Shown here piece by piece: positions 27,094-42,000 of a stretch of 64,000 nucleotides of DNA. Origin of the DNA: Panonychus citri (lineage: Eukaryota; Arthropoda; Arachnida; Trombidiformes; Tetranychidae); the NCBI RefSeq assembly GCF_014898815.1, contig NW_026515515.1, positions 310,001 through 374,000 of the forward strand, written 5' to 3'. The position numbers and the translations under genes were made by a program. The notes under the pieces were generated by a model that searched no databases, was not told the DNA's origin, and worked only from the letters and a program-made list of their open reading frames with translations. Each line of letters begins with the position of its first letter. Position 1 is the first letter of the stretch.

Positions 27094-30000
27094 GTGAGTT
27101 TTGTGAACGGAATAAAAATATCCTAATGAGATCTAAACAAGAAAAAATCTTCCTCAGTTCTCAAATCGGATTAAGATCCTCACTCACTTACATTATGGAT
27201 AAAAATATTTAAACTATCGTTCTGTAACTTTTTGACCTTTTTTTGCACTAAAAAAATGATTCAAATAGTGTTCTCAATAATTTTCTCCAATCAAAATAAT
27301 TAATTCTGTGATTATCTTTTCTTTTATTCATCATCTTCCTCAGCATCAATATTATATACTGCAGTTGTTAAAGGCAAAGTTGCCTTACCTTGTGATGTTA
27401 CAGCTCCAACACCGGATGACTCAGTTGCTCTTGTCCTTTGGTATAAAGACGATGCTTTAGCACCAATATATACAATAGATGCTAGAAAAGGTAAGACACA
27501 CGATTCAATATCTATCTATATACAAGACCAATAGTTATGAAAGTAATGTGAATGTAAGAATTGAAGTTGAAAATGTTAATAGAAGATGGGAAAAAGTTCT
27601 GAAAGAAAAGCAGAATTCCAAAAGAAGTTATTTCCTTACTTACCAGATTATCTTTGAGAAATCACAAGCATTCCCTTTGAAAGGTAAATTAGAATTTAGA
27701 AAATTTCTGTTTCCAATGAAAATGCTAACCATTCACGAAGGAAATTTTTTTATTCTTCCAAGCCAAATATTTCTAAGAGATTCTCAGAGATAAAATAATG
27801 AGTAACTTCAAAGTAAAGTGGGCACATGAATCACCATCAGATTAGCACTGTAATATTATAACAAATGCCGAGGAAAAAAAAGTTATCCCTATTTATCAGC
27901 AAATGAATATTAACTTAATATGAATGTACGATAATCATATTAATATATTGAACATTGTCTCAATCTAATCTGGTATTATAATCACAATTGAAGCTCTTTT
28001 TTTTCATATTCTCACTTGTATATTAACACAAAAACATCAGCATATTATAATAATACAATGCTGATCAATATATATACATAACAATAGTAATATGATAATG
28101 ATTTAAAGTGGAAACAATCAGTATTATAATACGATAAAAAATAACAATAATTATGTATGATTTTCAATGATGGTAATACTTCAATTTAAACTGAATTATC
28201 TTTTAAATATAAATCAGTGATAATATGATTAACTTAAGATATTACATTTTGATAAGTCAAATGAAGGAGAAAATAAAAGAATCTCAAAATATACATGATG
28301 ATAAAGGAATAGGGAGAAAGAAAGAAAAAAAAATACTAATAACATGTATGCATGGAACTTATATATTAACATTTATCTTGGAAGGAATTATATTAGAAGA
28401 TAAAAAGAAGATAAAGAGACAAGGGTTATACCGAGATGCTTTTGCTGATGATGATGATGATGATGATGGTTGATTATTGATGCTAGAAGGCTATTATATC
28501 AAATTCTGTAAGATATATTATATCAGAAATTCTGATGAATGTTTATGTACCTGGAATAAATTGTCTATCATGTATGATGGAGGAAAAATCTTGTTAGAAT
28601 GACAAACGATAAAGAGAGAGAGGAAAAGATCACATTACTTATTAAAAGTAACTTCATCGCTTCACTGACCTCCTACTCTCCTTGTCCCCTAATAAACAAT
28701 GATAACTATCCAATAATATCACCATACATGTATATATGCTCTTGGCTAAAGTTATTTCTTACCTTTGGAATTTTTTTTCTTCCTCATACCCAACCTACTC
28801 TCTCTCTCTCTCTTTCTCTAGGTACCATTGAACAGGCTCGAACCTTAACATCACCATCATTAGAAGGTAAATATACCATCGATTTCATATGTACTTTTTT
28901 TACCTTTATTGGTCAGAGATTTTTCTCCCTAAATATCATGTGTATGTGTATGTGTACATAAATTCTGAATTCTCTACTTTCTGTCTAAGGGTATTCGCCC
29001 AAGCGAAAACCAAATATATCAAAATCTCTCTACAGATGTTATTATTTCTTCTCAATCGAACTCTCTTTCTTTCATCCTTTCCTTTCCTCTGTATTTCTTT
29101 CGCTCTTTTTATCATATTAATGGAATAACATTTTCCTCAGTAATTTACCTTGAAGCATTTTCTTATTCCTAAATACAAGTATATTTATTATAACCCACAA
29201 AGAAAGAGAAAGTGAAAAACTTTTATTCTCCATCTAAATGACATAATACATTAATTATCGTTATTAATCATGTTCAAGAGCTTAATCATCGTTACCTTTC
29301 ATTTCATTTCTTTTCAACTTTCTTTCACTGGTCAACAATATTAAAGACCCAAAAATTGACCACTTATTTAATTATAAAACAATTCTCGATTCATCCATTA
29401 GACCAAAGTAAATGTCATTGAAAGTATCTTATGCTAATTGAATTTAAATCCTTAGTTAGTTTTGATAAATGAAACAATTTATGTCAATAGATAATCAGCC
29501 AAAATTTGTCCATGTCTTTTTATTAATACATTTTATGTATATGATTCCCTATTATTGTTATTATGGATAAGCTTAATACACTAATTAACGGATATTAGTA
29601 AAGTTAATTGGCCAAAAGCTTTAATACTAATTAGAGAGACTGGTCATCAATATTGTAGTGTTAAATTACGTAAACATTAAGCTATCCTTGACCTTAAGAT
29701 TAAATTACCAATGGAAAAAAATAATGAGCTACTCATAATTAACACATAGAAAAAGTTGAACATGAAAAAATCTCAATTAGTTGAATGATTACACAAAAAT
29801 CCATATGATGGATTAGTTTGAATCTCATTTCAATTTTGTAACTCTTTTACCTGGTTGACATTATTCATCAAGAACTTTCTCTTATCTCCAAATTATCATC
29901 ATGATCTTTTCTCATGAGGAGAATTTTAATCTTTATGTAAGATTTGTGATTTTATTCAGAACATTTATATATTTCTGAGTATTCATTTTGGATACGTAAA

Positions 30001-33000
30001 TGATAATCAAAGTAATTATTACAACTAATAAACTGAGTTAAGGTTATTTTCAACTTTTCCCTTTTTTACCTTTACCTTTATCATCCTTTCACCTTTTCTT
30101 TAGCAAGTTCTCTGTCTCCTTCTTTCTTTCTTTGGTGACTTGTTTTCCTTTTCTTCAGATTTATGTGGCTTCTTCAAAGTATTAGATTCATTAGATTTCT
30201 GTAAATTCTTCAACTTCTTGTAACAAGTGACAAAAAGGGAATTGAGACAAAGAAGAGGGATTAGAAGGACAGAGAAAAGAGAGTGAACAATATGCTGGCC
30301 AATGTCCTTTTCATATCTTTAACCATAGATTATAATGAAAACATGAGACCATGTTACTAGATACACAAATCATGATGATTCCCTGTGCAAACTCAGCTTT
30401 CATTTTTATCCTTTAGTTTTAGTCTCTGTCTCTCACTGTGCTTCTGGTGTCATTCAGATTATCATCAAGATTCATATCATCAGATTTGGACATAACTAAC
30501 AAAAGCTTACAAGCCAATGAATTAAAAAGAAAAGAAAAAAAATGATATAAATACGATAAGAGCATAAGTATCTATGGTGATTTCTGTATTTTGAACAAGA
30601 TTTTTTTTCTCTATTTCTCTTTCCATCCTTATTATTATTATTTCAACTTGTTCTTATCTTTTTCTTGCTTTATCTGCAATATTTAAGATCCTTTAAATGC
30701 TATTATTACGATCAACATTCTACTTTTCCTTTCGTCTTGATTGTTTCATCATCACTATTGTTGCAAGAAAAATAAGAAAAAAAAGATAAACAACCCGAAT
30801 GATTGAAGATTAAGTATAAAGTTTCAAGAATAATATCAGATTGCTGATTATTTCAAGATTTTGAGATATATTATATGTATACAGAAACAAAAATGTGATA
30901 AGTTTACATGATGAAAGTCATAAAATTCAGATGATAACGTTAATTTAACAAGTTATTCATAACCAACATTTAGCATTTCAACAATAAATTTAAAAGCTGA
31001 GAAAATCATCTGAAAATGTAACATTTATTTATACATTGTAATAATGATAATTTGAAAATCTTTGCTACTCTTACATTAGAATTCAGATACAAATAATGTA
31101 TCAACAAGACATTGGTAATAATTGATCCACCAATTAACGATTAACAGTAAAAAAAAATACCACGCAATCGATATTCTAATCATACAAATCTTCATTTCAG
31201 AACTTCATCTCATTCCTACCTTGGAAGTTCTTTTAGAATCCTGATAATAATCCAAAATTCTGACTTTTGATATCATACAAAAGTCTTTATAGTTAATTGA
31301 TAGTTTTAGCTTTTTGACTTGAAAGATAATCGAGTGTTATTTTTACAGAAATTATTTAAATTAAGTCTAGAAATATCGCTTAAAAATGAAACAATAAAAG
31401 CGTTTGAAGCAAGGAAAAAAACGGAAAGTTCCGATCAAATTCCCACTGGATCGATTTTCATGGTAACCATGAAAAAAGCAGCTCGCATGAGAGTTGACTG
31501 AAAAGTTTATCAACAAAAAGTTCAATTAATGAAAATTTCAAAGGTCAAAAGCTAAGAGATTGATTAGTTTATAACGTGAGAATATCATGAAGTTATCATG
31601 AATGTAAGAAGGAGAAAAGCATCAAAATGGTATGAGAAAGTTGCCAGAGATGTATTTAAGAGATTGGAAACAAGCATGAAAATACTGAGAATGCTGAGAA
31701 TGAAAAAAATAACTTTGTATCAATCATTAGAGTGACAAGTTATATATACAATATTAGCTGGGAGTTAGATGAGAAAAGAGGAATAGCTCAAATAATAATA
31801 AGTCAATTGACTTGATGATGATAAACTTAAGTAAAAGGTAATAATATTTGGTGTACCTTAGGATGCATAAAGAATCCAGAATCTGATGAACATGAGAAAA
31901 TCAAGATGAAGGAGAAGAGAAAAAAATTGCATCAAGAGAAATATGAATTTACTTCAAGTTATCGTATTAATATCATATCATCATCATCATTAACATTATA
32001 AGCAAGATGAGAAATCTTTAACTAACAAGATGATGGCAAAAAAAACAAGTAATCAAAATTAGCTAATGAAGCTCATTACCTGGGTTAGTCTTTTCATCAT
32101 CATCATCAACAACTCTAATCTCATTTCATGATAATTACAATTACATTATATTAAATATTGAAATAAAGTGCTACATATATACCATTATCTTTAATTACCC
32201 CAATATCTGCAGGAATGATCATGAAGCATCACACAGACAGAATTGAAACTCATGTTTTTCATTTATCTTGATAATTTAGTTATAATAATAATTATATGAG
32301 ACGATGAAAAGAAAAACATATCAAATATGACAATAACAATCCCATGTTTCCGTATCCGGAACGAGATGAACCAAACAGGGAGGGAATAGAGTAGAATCAT
32401 AATTCTCAAATCCAATGAACAATTATCTTATTAAAATGCTAATACTCAGGTTATAGTTTTTTTAATAGTCTATTTTGTGTTTCCAGGGGATAGCAAGAAA
32501 AATGATCAACATAATTATTACAATTCCAGTGGTTAAAATGATAATTTGGCTAAACGGACTGTTGATGATGATGAAAATATAATCACGATGATGATAATTT
32601 AATATCAAGTGTATCTATATATTAATATTATTACATTTTTTTCTTTAGCCACTGTTGAAGTTAACTAATTAATTGTTCTGATTATCATTAAAATTTGCAG
32701 TAGATTAAGTTATTACTAATTAAGGTTAGCATTGACTGAACAGAATGCTAGACGTTTTTTTTGCTTTACTCCTCTTTTTTTGTTCAATTTTTTTCTACTT
32801 CGACATAAAAATGAGACAAATTCTGTCCCCCTTAACAATTATTACAGAAGAACGAAAAAAATTCAAGATAATATGTATTTATAATCTAAGATGAAAATGA
32901 ATTATTCTCATGATTATGTCGGTGATAAAGATGATAATCATGATATAATTTAAATCACTTACATGGCAACTTTACTAATAGAACATCAATTTATCATTAA

Positions 33001-36000
33001 AAGTGATTATAATCTTCTTAGAGGGAGAGAAGGAGATAGAGAGATTGGAAGGAGAAAATGAATACTCATAATAATAGATAAGAATATTTTCATTTTTCTA
33101 TCTTCTATTATTAATATAATATTGTTTAATGAATTGTTTCAAGAATCAAAGGGAGCAAAAAGATTATGATGATAATAAATTATGGGTGATGATGAGAAAT
33201 ATTCATTCTATTATCATGATTGTGAATCTAAAAAGGTAAACGATTCATTGATTCCGTTTCAAGCATAACCAAATTCTTTCAGCTTCTGAATTATTATTAT
33301 CAGAATTTTCCTTTTTTCTCCAGATTGAGAGAAGAAAATTTCATATTCTATTACTATAAGATTATCATGTATATATATATATATTCTTTCATGGTAAATG
33401 CTTCCATCTAATCGATGATAAAAAGGAAGAGATTTTCATTATTTTTCTCAAAATTGGAAATTTGTTTTGATAAATTATCTTTTCTCTCTCTCTCTCTATC
33501 AAATCAACTTATAATATTAACCACACAATTAATGAATATCATGTCAAGAATTTTGTCTTTCATTCTGTTTACATGAAGGTAAATATTGTCTCTCAAACAA
33601 TTGACACTTTACCTGATTAATATTCTGTTTTAGGGTTTACTTTTTTCTCCCCCATAAAGTTACCTTTATAAAATTTTCTGTAACTGGGATTGTTTTCCTT
33701 GCAATGTTTACTTGTTTGTTCATTTAATTGAAATTATCTTTAACCAATTATCTTATCAAGGAAATGATCATGACATTAGATAAACAAACAATTTGATAAT
33801 AACTAATTCTGAAGGAAAAATAAAATAAAAGGTTAAATTATTTTTTGTTTCTTGTGTTTCGTTTGGTTGGATATGTAGTCAATGATGTGAAATGATGATG
33901 ATGATAAGGATGCAGATGATAATCGTTGGTTTGGTTGATTTAATCAAGCTTAACTGAGGTAGAAATGAATCTAGAAAACTGAAAACAAGATCAGTTTGTG
34001 ATGATGATAGAGCATTCATCCTTGTATACAGGTAATAAATTGGACTTTCTGTTTTTTGTCCTTCATCTTCATCATCATTTCATCTCTCTGTCTCTCTCTC
34101 TCATTCACTATTTTGATTGAACTATTCCAAGAGATAAAGATGTTGAAAATAACAGGTAATGAGTTGATTTTATTGAGACTGGACATGGTTGGTCAGCCAG
34201 GAATCCAATTGTACATCTTCACTTTTAATAAGTGCAACGATTTTTTTATTTATCAAACCATAAGTGCAAATATTTACGTTGAGAATACTTATGCTGTAGT
34301 CATATGAATGCCAAACTTGACCAGAGGACTAAGCTGAATCGAAGTGCTTGTCCTTACTGCTTTCAAGGTCAGTTTAAGGTTATTATGTTTTTGTGTTGGA
34401 TGATATTCGGTCAATCAGCATTTAAGATTCAGACTTTATTCATAAAACTGCATCTTGAACCGTTTCTAGAGCAAAAAATGGTTGAAATCTTCTGATCATA
34501 ATTGTTAGGATCTAGAAGATTCTAATGTAACGTCAACCCTTAGTACAATCAAGTACATCGTTAGAATCAATTAGTTGATTCCTCTCTTTGTCGTCAAGGT
34601 GAATTCACCTATGTCACCTTTACCAAGGTAACCTTTACCTCTTTGTATATAAAGTCTTCTGTAGACAACAAGTCAGTCACTTAACAAGTTCACTCTCTGT
34701 ATCAAAGTTAACCCTCGCCCTTTATATTACCTTTGTACCGTTTACTACCATTTGTACACATCTAATAAAGTTGCTTTCCAATTCTAGTAAGATCCGTTCT
34801 AAACTCTAACAATAATCACTCGAAAATACGATTTAGTGAAAATTTGGAATGTTCATTTACATGGTGACCTTAAATTGATTTTTTAACACGTCCTTCGGGA
34901 GTTGACCTCAATGACGATACAAATCGTAAGGAAAAGACCAAAAATTCTGTTTAGTTCTCTGGTCAAGTTTGGCATTCAAGTGACTCTCATTTCTTGAGAT
35001 GTTTAGTGAAAGAGCTGTTATTGAATAAAAATTGACTGTATCTTTCTTCAATTGCAAATGAATTGATTAGATTTATATTTTTTATTAATTTAAACAAAAG
35101 TAGTTAATATAAATCTGGTTCTGGGACAAGCGTCTGGTCTAAAGCAAAGTTCTCAGGGTAAAATTCTTGCTGAATTTTTTTGGCGTGAAAATTTAGAGAA
35201 GGAAAAAGCATAAAAGAAATTTTTTATGAATTTTGATAGAGTATCTGTGTTAGTATTTATAGAGGAACTTTTATACTTTTTTACGAAATTCGAATTCGCT
35301 GCCAAAAACATTCGAAATATGGTTACTAAATCTTGTTGTTCGTTAAAATATGCAAATAAGAGGATGATTTTCGGAACTTTGGAGGAGAGATGGGCGAGGA
35401 AGAAAGATGTACAGTTCCCTCTAACACCATACATCTTTTAAAAGCTTGTGGACATTGAAAACTTTATCAAACATTCAAAGAATTGGTCAAGAAAAGTACA
35501 TCATTCGACCAAAGGAAGAAAAAGAAACACCAATTTGAGAAGAAAAATAAATGAAAACCAAAGTAATGGGAGAAAAGATAATGAATAATAACGTTAATTA
35601 TCTTAGTCTTCTTTTCATTATCAACCATTAATAATAATATTTACAATAATCATTATTTACTAAACCAAGAGACAGAGAGAGAGGACGAGAGGTAAAAGAA
35701 GAGAAAAAGGAAGAGAAAAAGAAAAGAAATTCATATTCCATTATTATTATCGTTATAATCATCATGGTTATCATCATGTAATATTATATTATTTCCAGCA
35801 AATTAAATCTGTGAATGAGAAAAAAAGTTTCATGTTCCCATTTCATAGCATTTTGTCAATCTAATTGTTATTGCATATAAAACTTTTTCGGGTTCAAGTT
35901 AACATTAGTTTACAGTTTCAGTGAGTCTTTGTTTTCCTCATCATCATGAGGTGGGAACAATTATTTTTCTATCATGAAGAAAGATGATTTATTGTTATGG

Positions 36001-39000
36001 TAACTCTTCATTAACACACACACATATTCATGTAAACATAGAGAAAGATAGAGAGATCTACATGTAATATGTATATGATTTTATTCATAGGCAATACTGA
36101 AGCCCCATGAATGGTTATCTTGAATTGGGTGACTTGTTAATTTACCAAAATCTTTTGTTACTCCATGTTTAGTGTATATCATGATGATGAAGAAAAAAAA
36201 AGTTTCATTCTGTTTGTTTCCTTGTTCATTGTTATATCGTAATGATAATGATAATTATTATTATTATTACATTCTAATGGGATATAATATGATATGGTTA
36301 AGAGCTCAATTGCCCGCAAGTTAATCATTAACTTTTCCACTATCCCCTTTGTATATTTTTATTTATCTTCATGTTAATATGTCATAAATATCATTGTTTC
36401 TTATCATCATTGTTAACATAACTGGACTTTTCTGAATCGTCTTCATCATCATTATAATATAATTGTTTTCCTTGCTTTTATCTGTTATCCATTTTCACAA
36501 CTAATCAGATTTAAATGTTTACATTTCCATTAAAACAACGAGCCAAGTAAACATGATTACGATTTTTAATTGTTGACAAAAGTTACCAAATGTAACATTC
36601 ATTTATTTTCACCCACAATCTGATTACTGATTACGATTCAATTTTATTACAATATAATAATTTCTTGTTTTACTTTTGAATATTCATACACTCCAATTAT
36701 TAATATGTAAATATTTTTCCCGAATTCATCATGATTACTCAGCTAGAGAGTGAATCAATTGCTATTATCACTTTTTTTCCTTCAACATTAATTTGAAATA
36801 TTCATCAAACTGTCCAAGAGTTAATTCAGTTAATGAATTATTTTTATCATGTTTTGGATCTTGTTGAAAATGATGCTGATTATCGTATAATTTGAATCTT
36901 GAGGATGATTGAGTTGTAGATGATAATGATGATACTAATCTGGAATGACTTTTACCTATCAGCCTTGTTGTTTATTCATTAATAGGGTCAACATTGTACA
37001 AGAGTTATCTGTGTATATATTGAGTTTATCATCATCTTCACTGGAGAAATGATGATGATAATGATGTAGATGATATTATTATTATTATTTTATGCATAAT
37101 AATCAATAGGAATAAAGATGAGTTGATGAGAAGATGAGAAGATGATAAAAAGGATAAGGCAGAGCTAAAAAAGCATAGAAAAAATCTCAATCAGCAACAT
37201 GATCCTTCATCTTTACATCAGTCACGTTTTTCTGGTTCATCTTCATCCTTTTTCTTAATTCATCTTCATTCTGCTCATTCAGCTTTTCGATCTCAATACA
37301 TTCCAAAAATATCGAGTTCTTCTTCGTCTGTCCAATGCTCTATCTCTCTCTCTCTTTTTTCTGTTCTTATCCTTTTCTCATCTTTTATGCCATATTGTTC
37401 AGCAAAATGATTACATCGGTGTGAGAAGATGATGATAAAGATAAAATATGTGAACATTAACCTCTATTATAACCTTTGTATATATTCATGCATTTTTATC
37501 ATTACCATCAAGATCCATGTTACTGCTAATAAGATGATCCCATAATTTTCCCATTGACCATTTGAAAGCTGTTCATCGATTAACCTGTCGACCAGCTAAT
37601 CTGATGGTCAAGGTAAAGGAAATCTGAATCTTACGACTCAGCTATATTTTCCTGTCAAGTCTAATCAATATTAAATGGAACATGAATCTTGCAATTTTAC
37701 ATCACAATATTAATAGTAACTAATTTTTCTAGTAAAGAAAAACTTTCCATCTTAAATATGTGGGGTAGAGTTTTAGATGGAGGGATGAGATGGATTGATT
37801 ATCTTTGTAAAGATAGATTTGAGATGAACACTCGGAAAAGTCTGAGACTTTGAATAAGAAGATTACTCAGTTCCACAAAAATAACTGAATTCAAGTTCGT
37901 TTAGGATAACTGATTAACACTATTATGTTCACTTATCACTGAAATGATCTATTAAATTAAGGGCAACAATTTACTTAACACAATTGAATTTAATTGAAAT
38001 TAGAAATTTTGATTGATTAAATGAGTAGTTGTAAGGTTGGTTAATTAACAACGACTAAAGAGAATACAAAGAAAAGATGTTCTTGAAGAACGGATGGTAA
38101 TGGGGGAAACAAAAATTAGAAATTAAATTGGGGGCGAACAAGATTAAATTTTGATCACTAAAATGATAAAAGAAACAAAGTAAAAGGTTAGACTAATGTC
38201 TAGTCATAAGTGAACCTTATGGTCTTTATCTTTGTTCAAGATGAAGTGAACTTTTTAGATAAGCTTGTAGGCTTACCAATGGTAAAAACTAAAAAACAAA
38301 AGAAAGAGAAAAGAAAGGGATGAGGAAAGAGAATTTCGGGTCTCTTACTTTGGCGACTTAATTTTAGTCACTTTTAGGTGAAGAGATTTTGTGGTTAAAG
38401 ACAATAGGAAATTAGGTTAATTGTTGAGTTTTAACAATATGAACTTTCCTAATTATATCTTTAGATATTGGGGATTAACATAATTAAAGAAATTATAATT
38501 GTAATTGTTGATTATTGGTTAATCAACCTTAGGATAGTTTAGACAATAATAGTTGTGAATTAAATCAATTATTGATCAGGGATACTAATCAATTGTATTG
38601 GACAATTACAACAATTAAAGTTTACAATTATAGTTGAGGGAGGAGATTAACATAAATAGGAAAATTAATTAAATTGAAAATTAAAAGAAAAGCATCTTGG
38701 CTAATTAAATCGCGTAATTGACTAATTGTTACGACCAAGATTGAAAATGAAAGGAAAATTAAGAAAATTTAAATATTCAATCAAACACTAAATCATAATA
38801 GTGATTGGAATTGAAAGACTGAGGATTTCATGAATTTTATCCTTTCATTCCCCAGCGTTTTGATGAAGATACTTCTTCAGGGTTTCGGTTCCAATGCGAT
38901 TTTGATTTGGTGGTGATTTTGATGGACGTGAGGGGGAAATTTGGGTTCCTTTTTCCTGGGAATTACTTGGAGATCCGAATGAAGAAGGTGGATCGGATAA

Positions 39001-42000
39001 TCGATCTATTACCGCCTGAATCATGGCTGATTCTCGGATAGAATTAGGTGAGGGACTGGATGAGAGTGGTGATGTAGCAACATCTTTATAATGTGCATGG
39101 AGATGAGTGGATGAAGTGAAGGGTTGACCATCGATTAGATATTCATATGGTTGATTATCAATTCGGAATGAAGTCGAGGGGATTGAGAATAATGGTAAAG
39201 GTCCTGTGGAGGTTTCCTTTGGTGAGGGTGTTTTTTGGGGAGATTGAGTCTCCGGGATATCACTAGAGTGATGTGGTTGAGATGATAAGATTGATGATGA
39301 GAGTGAAGATGAGAATGATGGAGCGGGAGAAACACAGCTGAATGAACTGTATTCAGGGAGAGATTGATGATGGTGGTAATACGACCAATCAATCGGCCAG
39401 CGGCATTTTTTGGCTTCGACGAGTTGACTGAACTTCTTGTGGAGATATGAAACTTTGTTGTTTCGAACATAATATTGAATTGATTCATTATGAATTCCAC
39501 GTTTTGTTTCTCGGACTTTCAGTTCAATCTCTTGCCAGAAAAACATGTAAAGTCTAATCGAAGTTAGAGCTTCAACGGCGGGTGAATGAGATTTTGCTCT
39601 GATTGTATAACCAGCGAGGATGATGAATGAAATGAGGGATAATGAAGCAGGGGAACATCTATAAGGCGAGAAGTAAATTGTAACATCTCTGAGTTTAGGT
39701 CTTAAGATGTCGATTTCAGGTGGAGTTAATTGGAGGGATTTCAGGAAAGTTATTAAACCAGCACCAACAATTTGCTTAGCACAGGCCAAATAGCACAAAA
39801 CTTGATCACGAACTGAGGCGAGGTGTTTGGCAAATTTGAGGTTTTCCTTTTTGAGCCCATGAAAGTGGGTATCCATATGGTCGATATTTTTATAATGGAC
39901 CAAAGTCTCGTAGACGATTTTGCAATTACCATCGATGATTACAATCCAAACGGGGTGAGGAATAAGTTTTCTAATTCCTTCAGAATTAAATCGTTCGATT
40001 CGAACATACGCCGCGTTGACTGAATAAACATTCGAGGGATCAGGATGATCAGCAATATTTTCTTCTAAAAGTTTTTGTTGATTCGAAGATAATTCTTCGA
40101 CTTGTTGATCGACGAGATGATTAAAAATTATAGCTGCTTTATTTTTCCTATTAGCTCGATATTCGAGACGTTGAGTGTTTGTGGCAACGGGGAAGTTATC
40201 GAGAGTTACCAATTCTCGGAGGGAATGGGGAAACCATTCACTGATTTTTTCTTTTACTTGATTTTGATCTTCTTGACTTAGTCTAAGAAGAGGGTTGATG
40301 GCTGTATATGGATTAACTGGTTCACCAGCATCCGGGGAAAGAGAAAGAGGAGAACGAGGCAGATCATGATTCGGTCGCCCGTTAGCAAGGTTAAGCCATT
40401 CTTCAGAATCGTGGATGAGATAATGAGGAACGGGATTTCTTTTTGGATTTGTTGGAACTATTGTTCGAGGTCGAGATGGAGCGGGATTATAAGGGACTGT
40501 CGAAGGGAATCCTAGTTCTCTTACGAATTCTTCTTCTTCAGAAAGAGGAAGAGTGGGGTCTTTTGATTTTTGGAAGCTAGTCCAAAATCCTAATCTCAGA
40601 TTAGCATGAGAACGGATGTTTGTATCAGAGAGAAGAGGGTCTTCAGGATTATCTTCCTTGTTAACTAACAAGCAAGCATAAAGCTCAAATTTTTGCTCGA
40701 AGTTAAACTCATGAGATGAGTAGGTGATTTGTGGACGAGGGGCAAGTCTAACATGTGGTGGAATGAAACTGATTAATCGTTTCGGGGTAATCTCAGAAAG
40801 TTCCTTAACAGAGGATCCTTGTTGAAAAATTGAGATAGAATTTAGATCAATTTCTTCTCTGAATAATCCTAGTCGACATTCAGACTCATGGGTAGATAAT
40901 AGATTTGGGGACAATTGTTTAGAGCAAAGAGTATATCGACATGTAAATTTACAATTACGATAATTGATGTAGGTGGTAGAGTAGGAAATTTTTCCATGGG
41001 TGGGATAGTCATCAATTGATGCGAAAGTTTGTAAGCATGAGGGATAGAGACAAATAAATTTATTTGGTTTTGATGGTGGGGTTAATTTCAATAAAGCGAT
41101 TAAATTTTGAATGAAAACAATACACTTGGTACAATACCAGTGCTTGCAGAAATCGCACTCGACGGGAAGGAGGGAAATTTGTTCACAAAAGAAACATCTA
41201 ATTTGATCAATAAATGAATCTAATTCATGATGGATGACAGAAGCTCTTGAAATACCTTTAGGTATCTTTGGCATTGGGATGGAATAGATGGACTCATCTT
41301 GATAGAGATTAAGAAAAATTTTCTCTCTAATCATTTTCTCATAATGAGCTCGGAGTTTCTTAAAATTCTGACTTTTCATTAGAACAATTTCTCGAATTTT
41401 ATTATATTTCTCAATGGATAAATGAGAGGGAAGTTCTAATGGGAGAGGAGCTGGAACTTCATGTTTTCGGGTGATTGGATATTCATTAGGTTTTGGGTAT
41501 CGATTCGGATAAGAAGTTGATGGCATAAACCGAGAATCACAGGGACGATTCACAATCTTACCTTGATCTTCTTCCATGTTGGTCCTGAGAGAAATTTTCT
41601 TTATTTGCTTGGGATGTGATGAGGCTGTGGAATCTAACGATTCAATTGAAATTGAACGTTTAAGAGATGGTTGAGGTTGATGAAAAGGTGAACAAAAGGT
41701 AACAGTTTTTAATACACCAGAGTTTTCAGATTCCAAGGGATTTTCTAAATCGATACACGGAAATTTTTGGATTGGAGGAGTTGGTCCACGGCAAGGGATA
41801 TATTCAAATTCAGAATTACAATCAGAGTCTTCGTCTAATTGAGGGTAAAGAGAGCGAATCAAATGAACTTGAGCACGATGTTGAGTCGAAGGTGAAGTCA
41901 CAGAAACACTTAGAGGTGTGGGTAAGGATGAGTTGGTTTTGTCCATTTTTATACCAAAGTCAATTAGCTTTTTTAATTGATGATGACAAGGATGATTAAG

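Noticed and set aside
38845..41946. Retroviral-type env gene
   Set aside because: No signal peptide, furin site, fusion peptide or transmembrane anchor; instead zinc clusters and an exonuclease-like segment.
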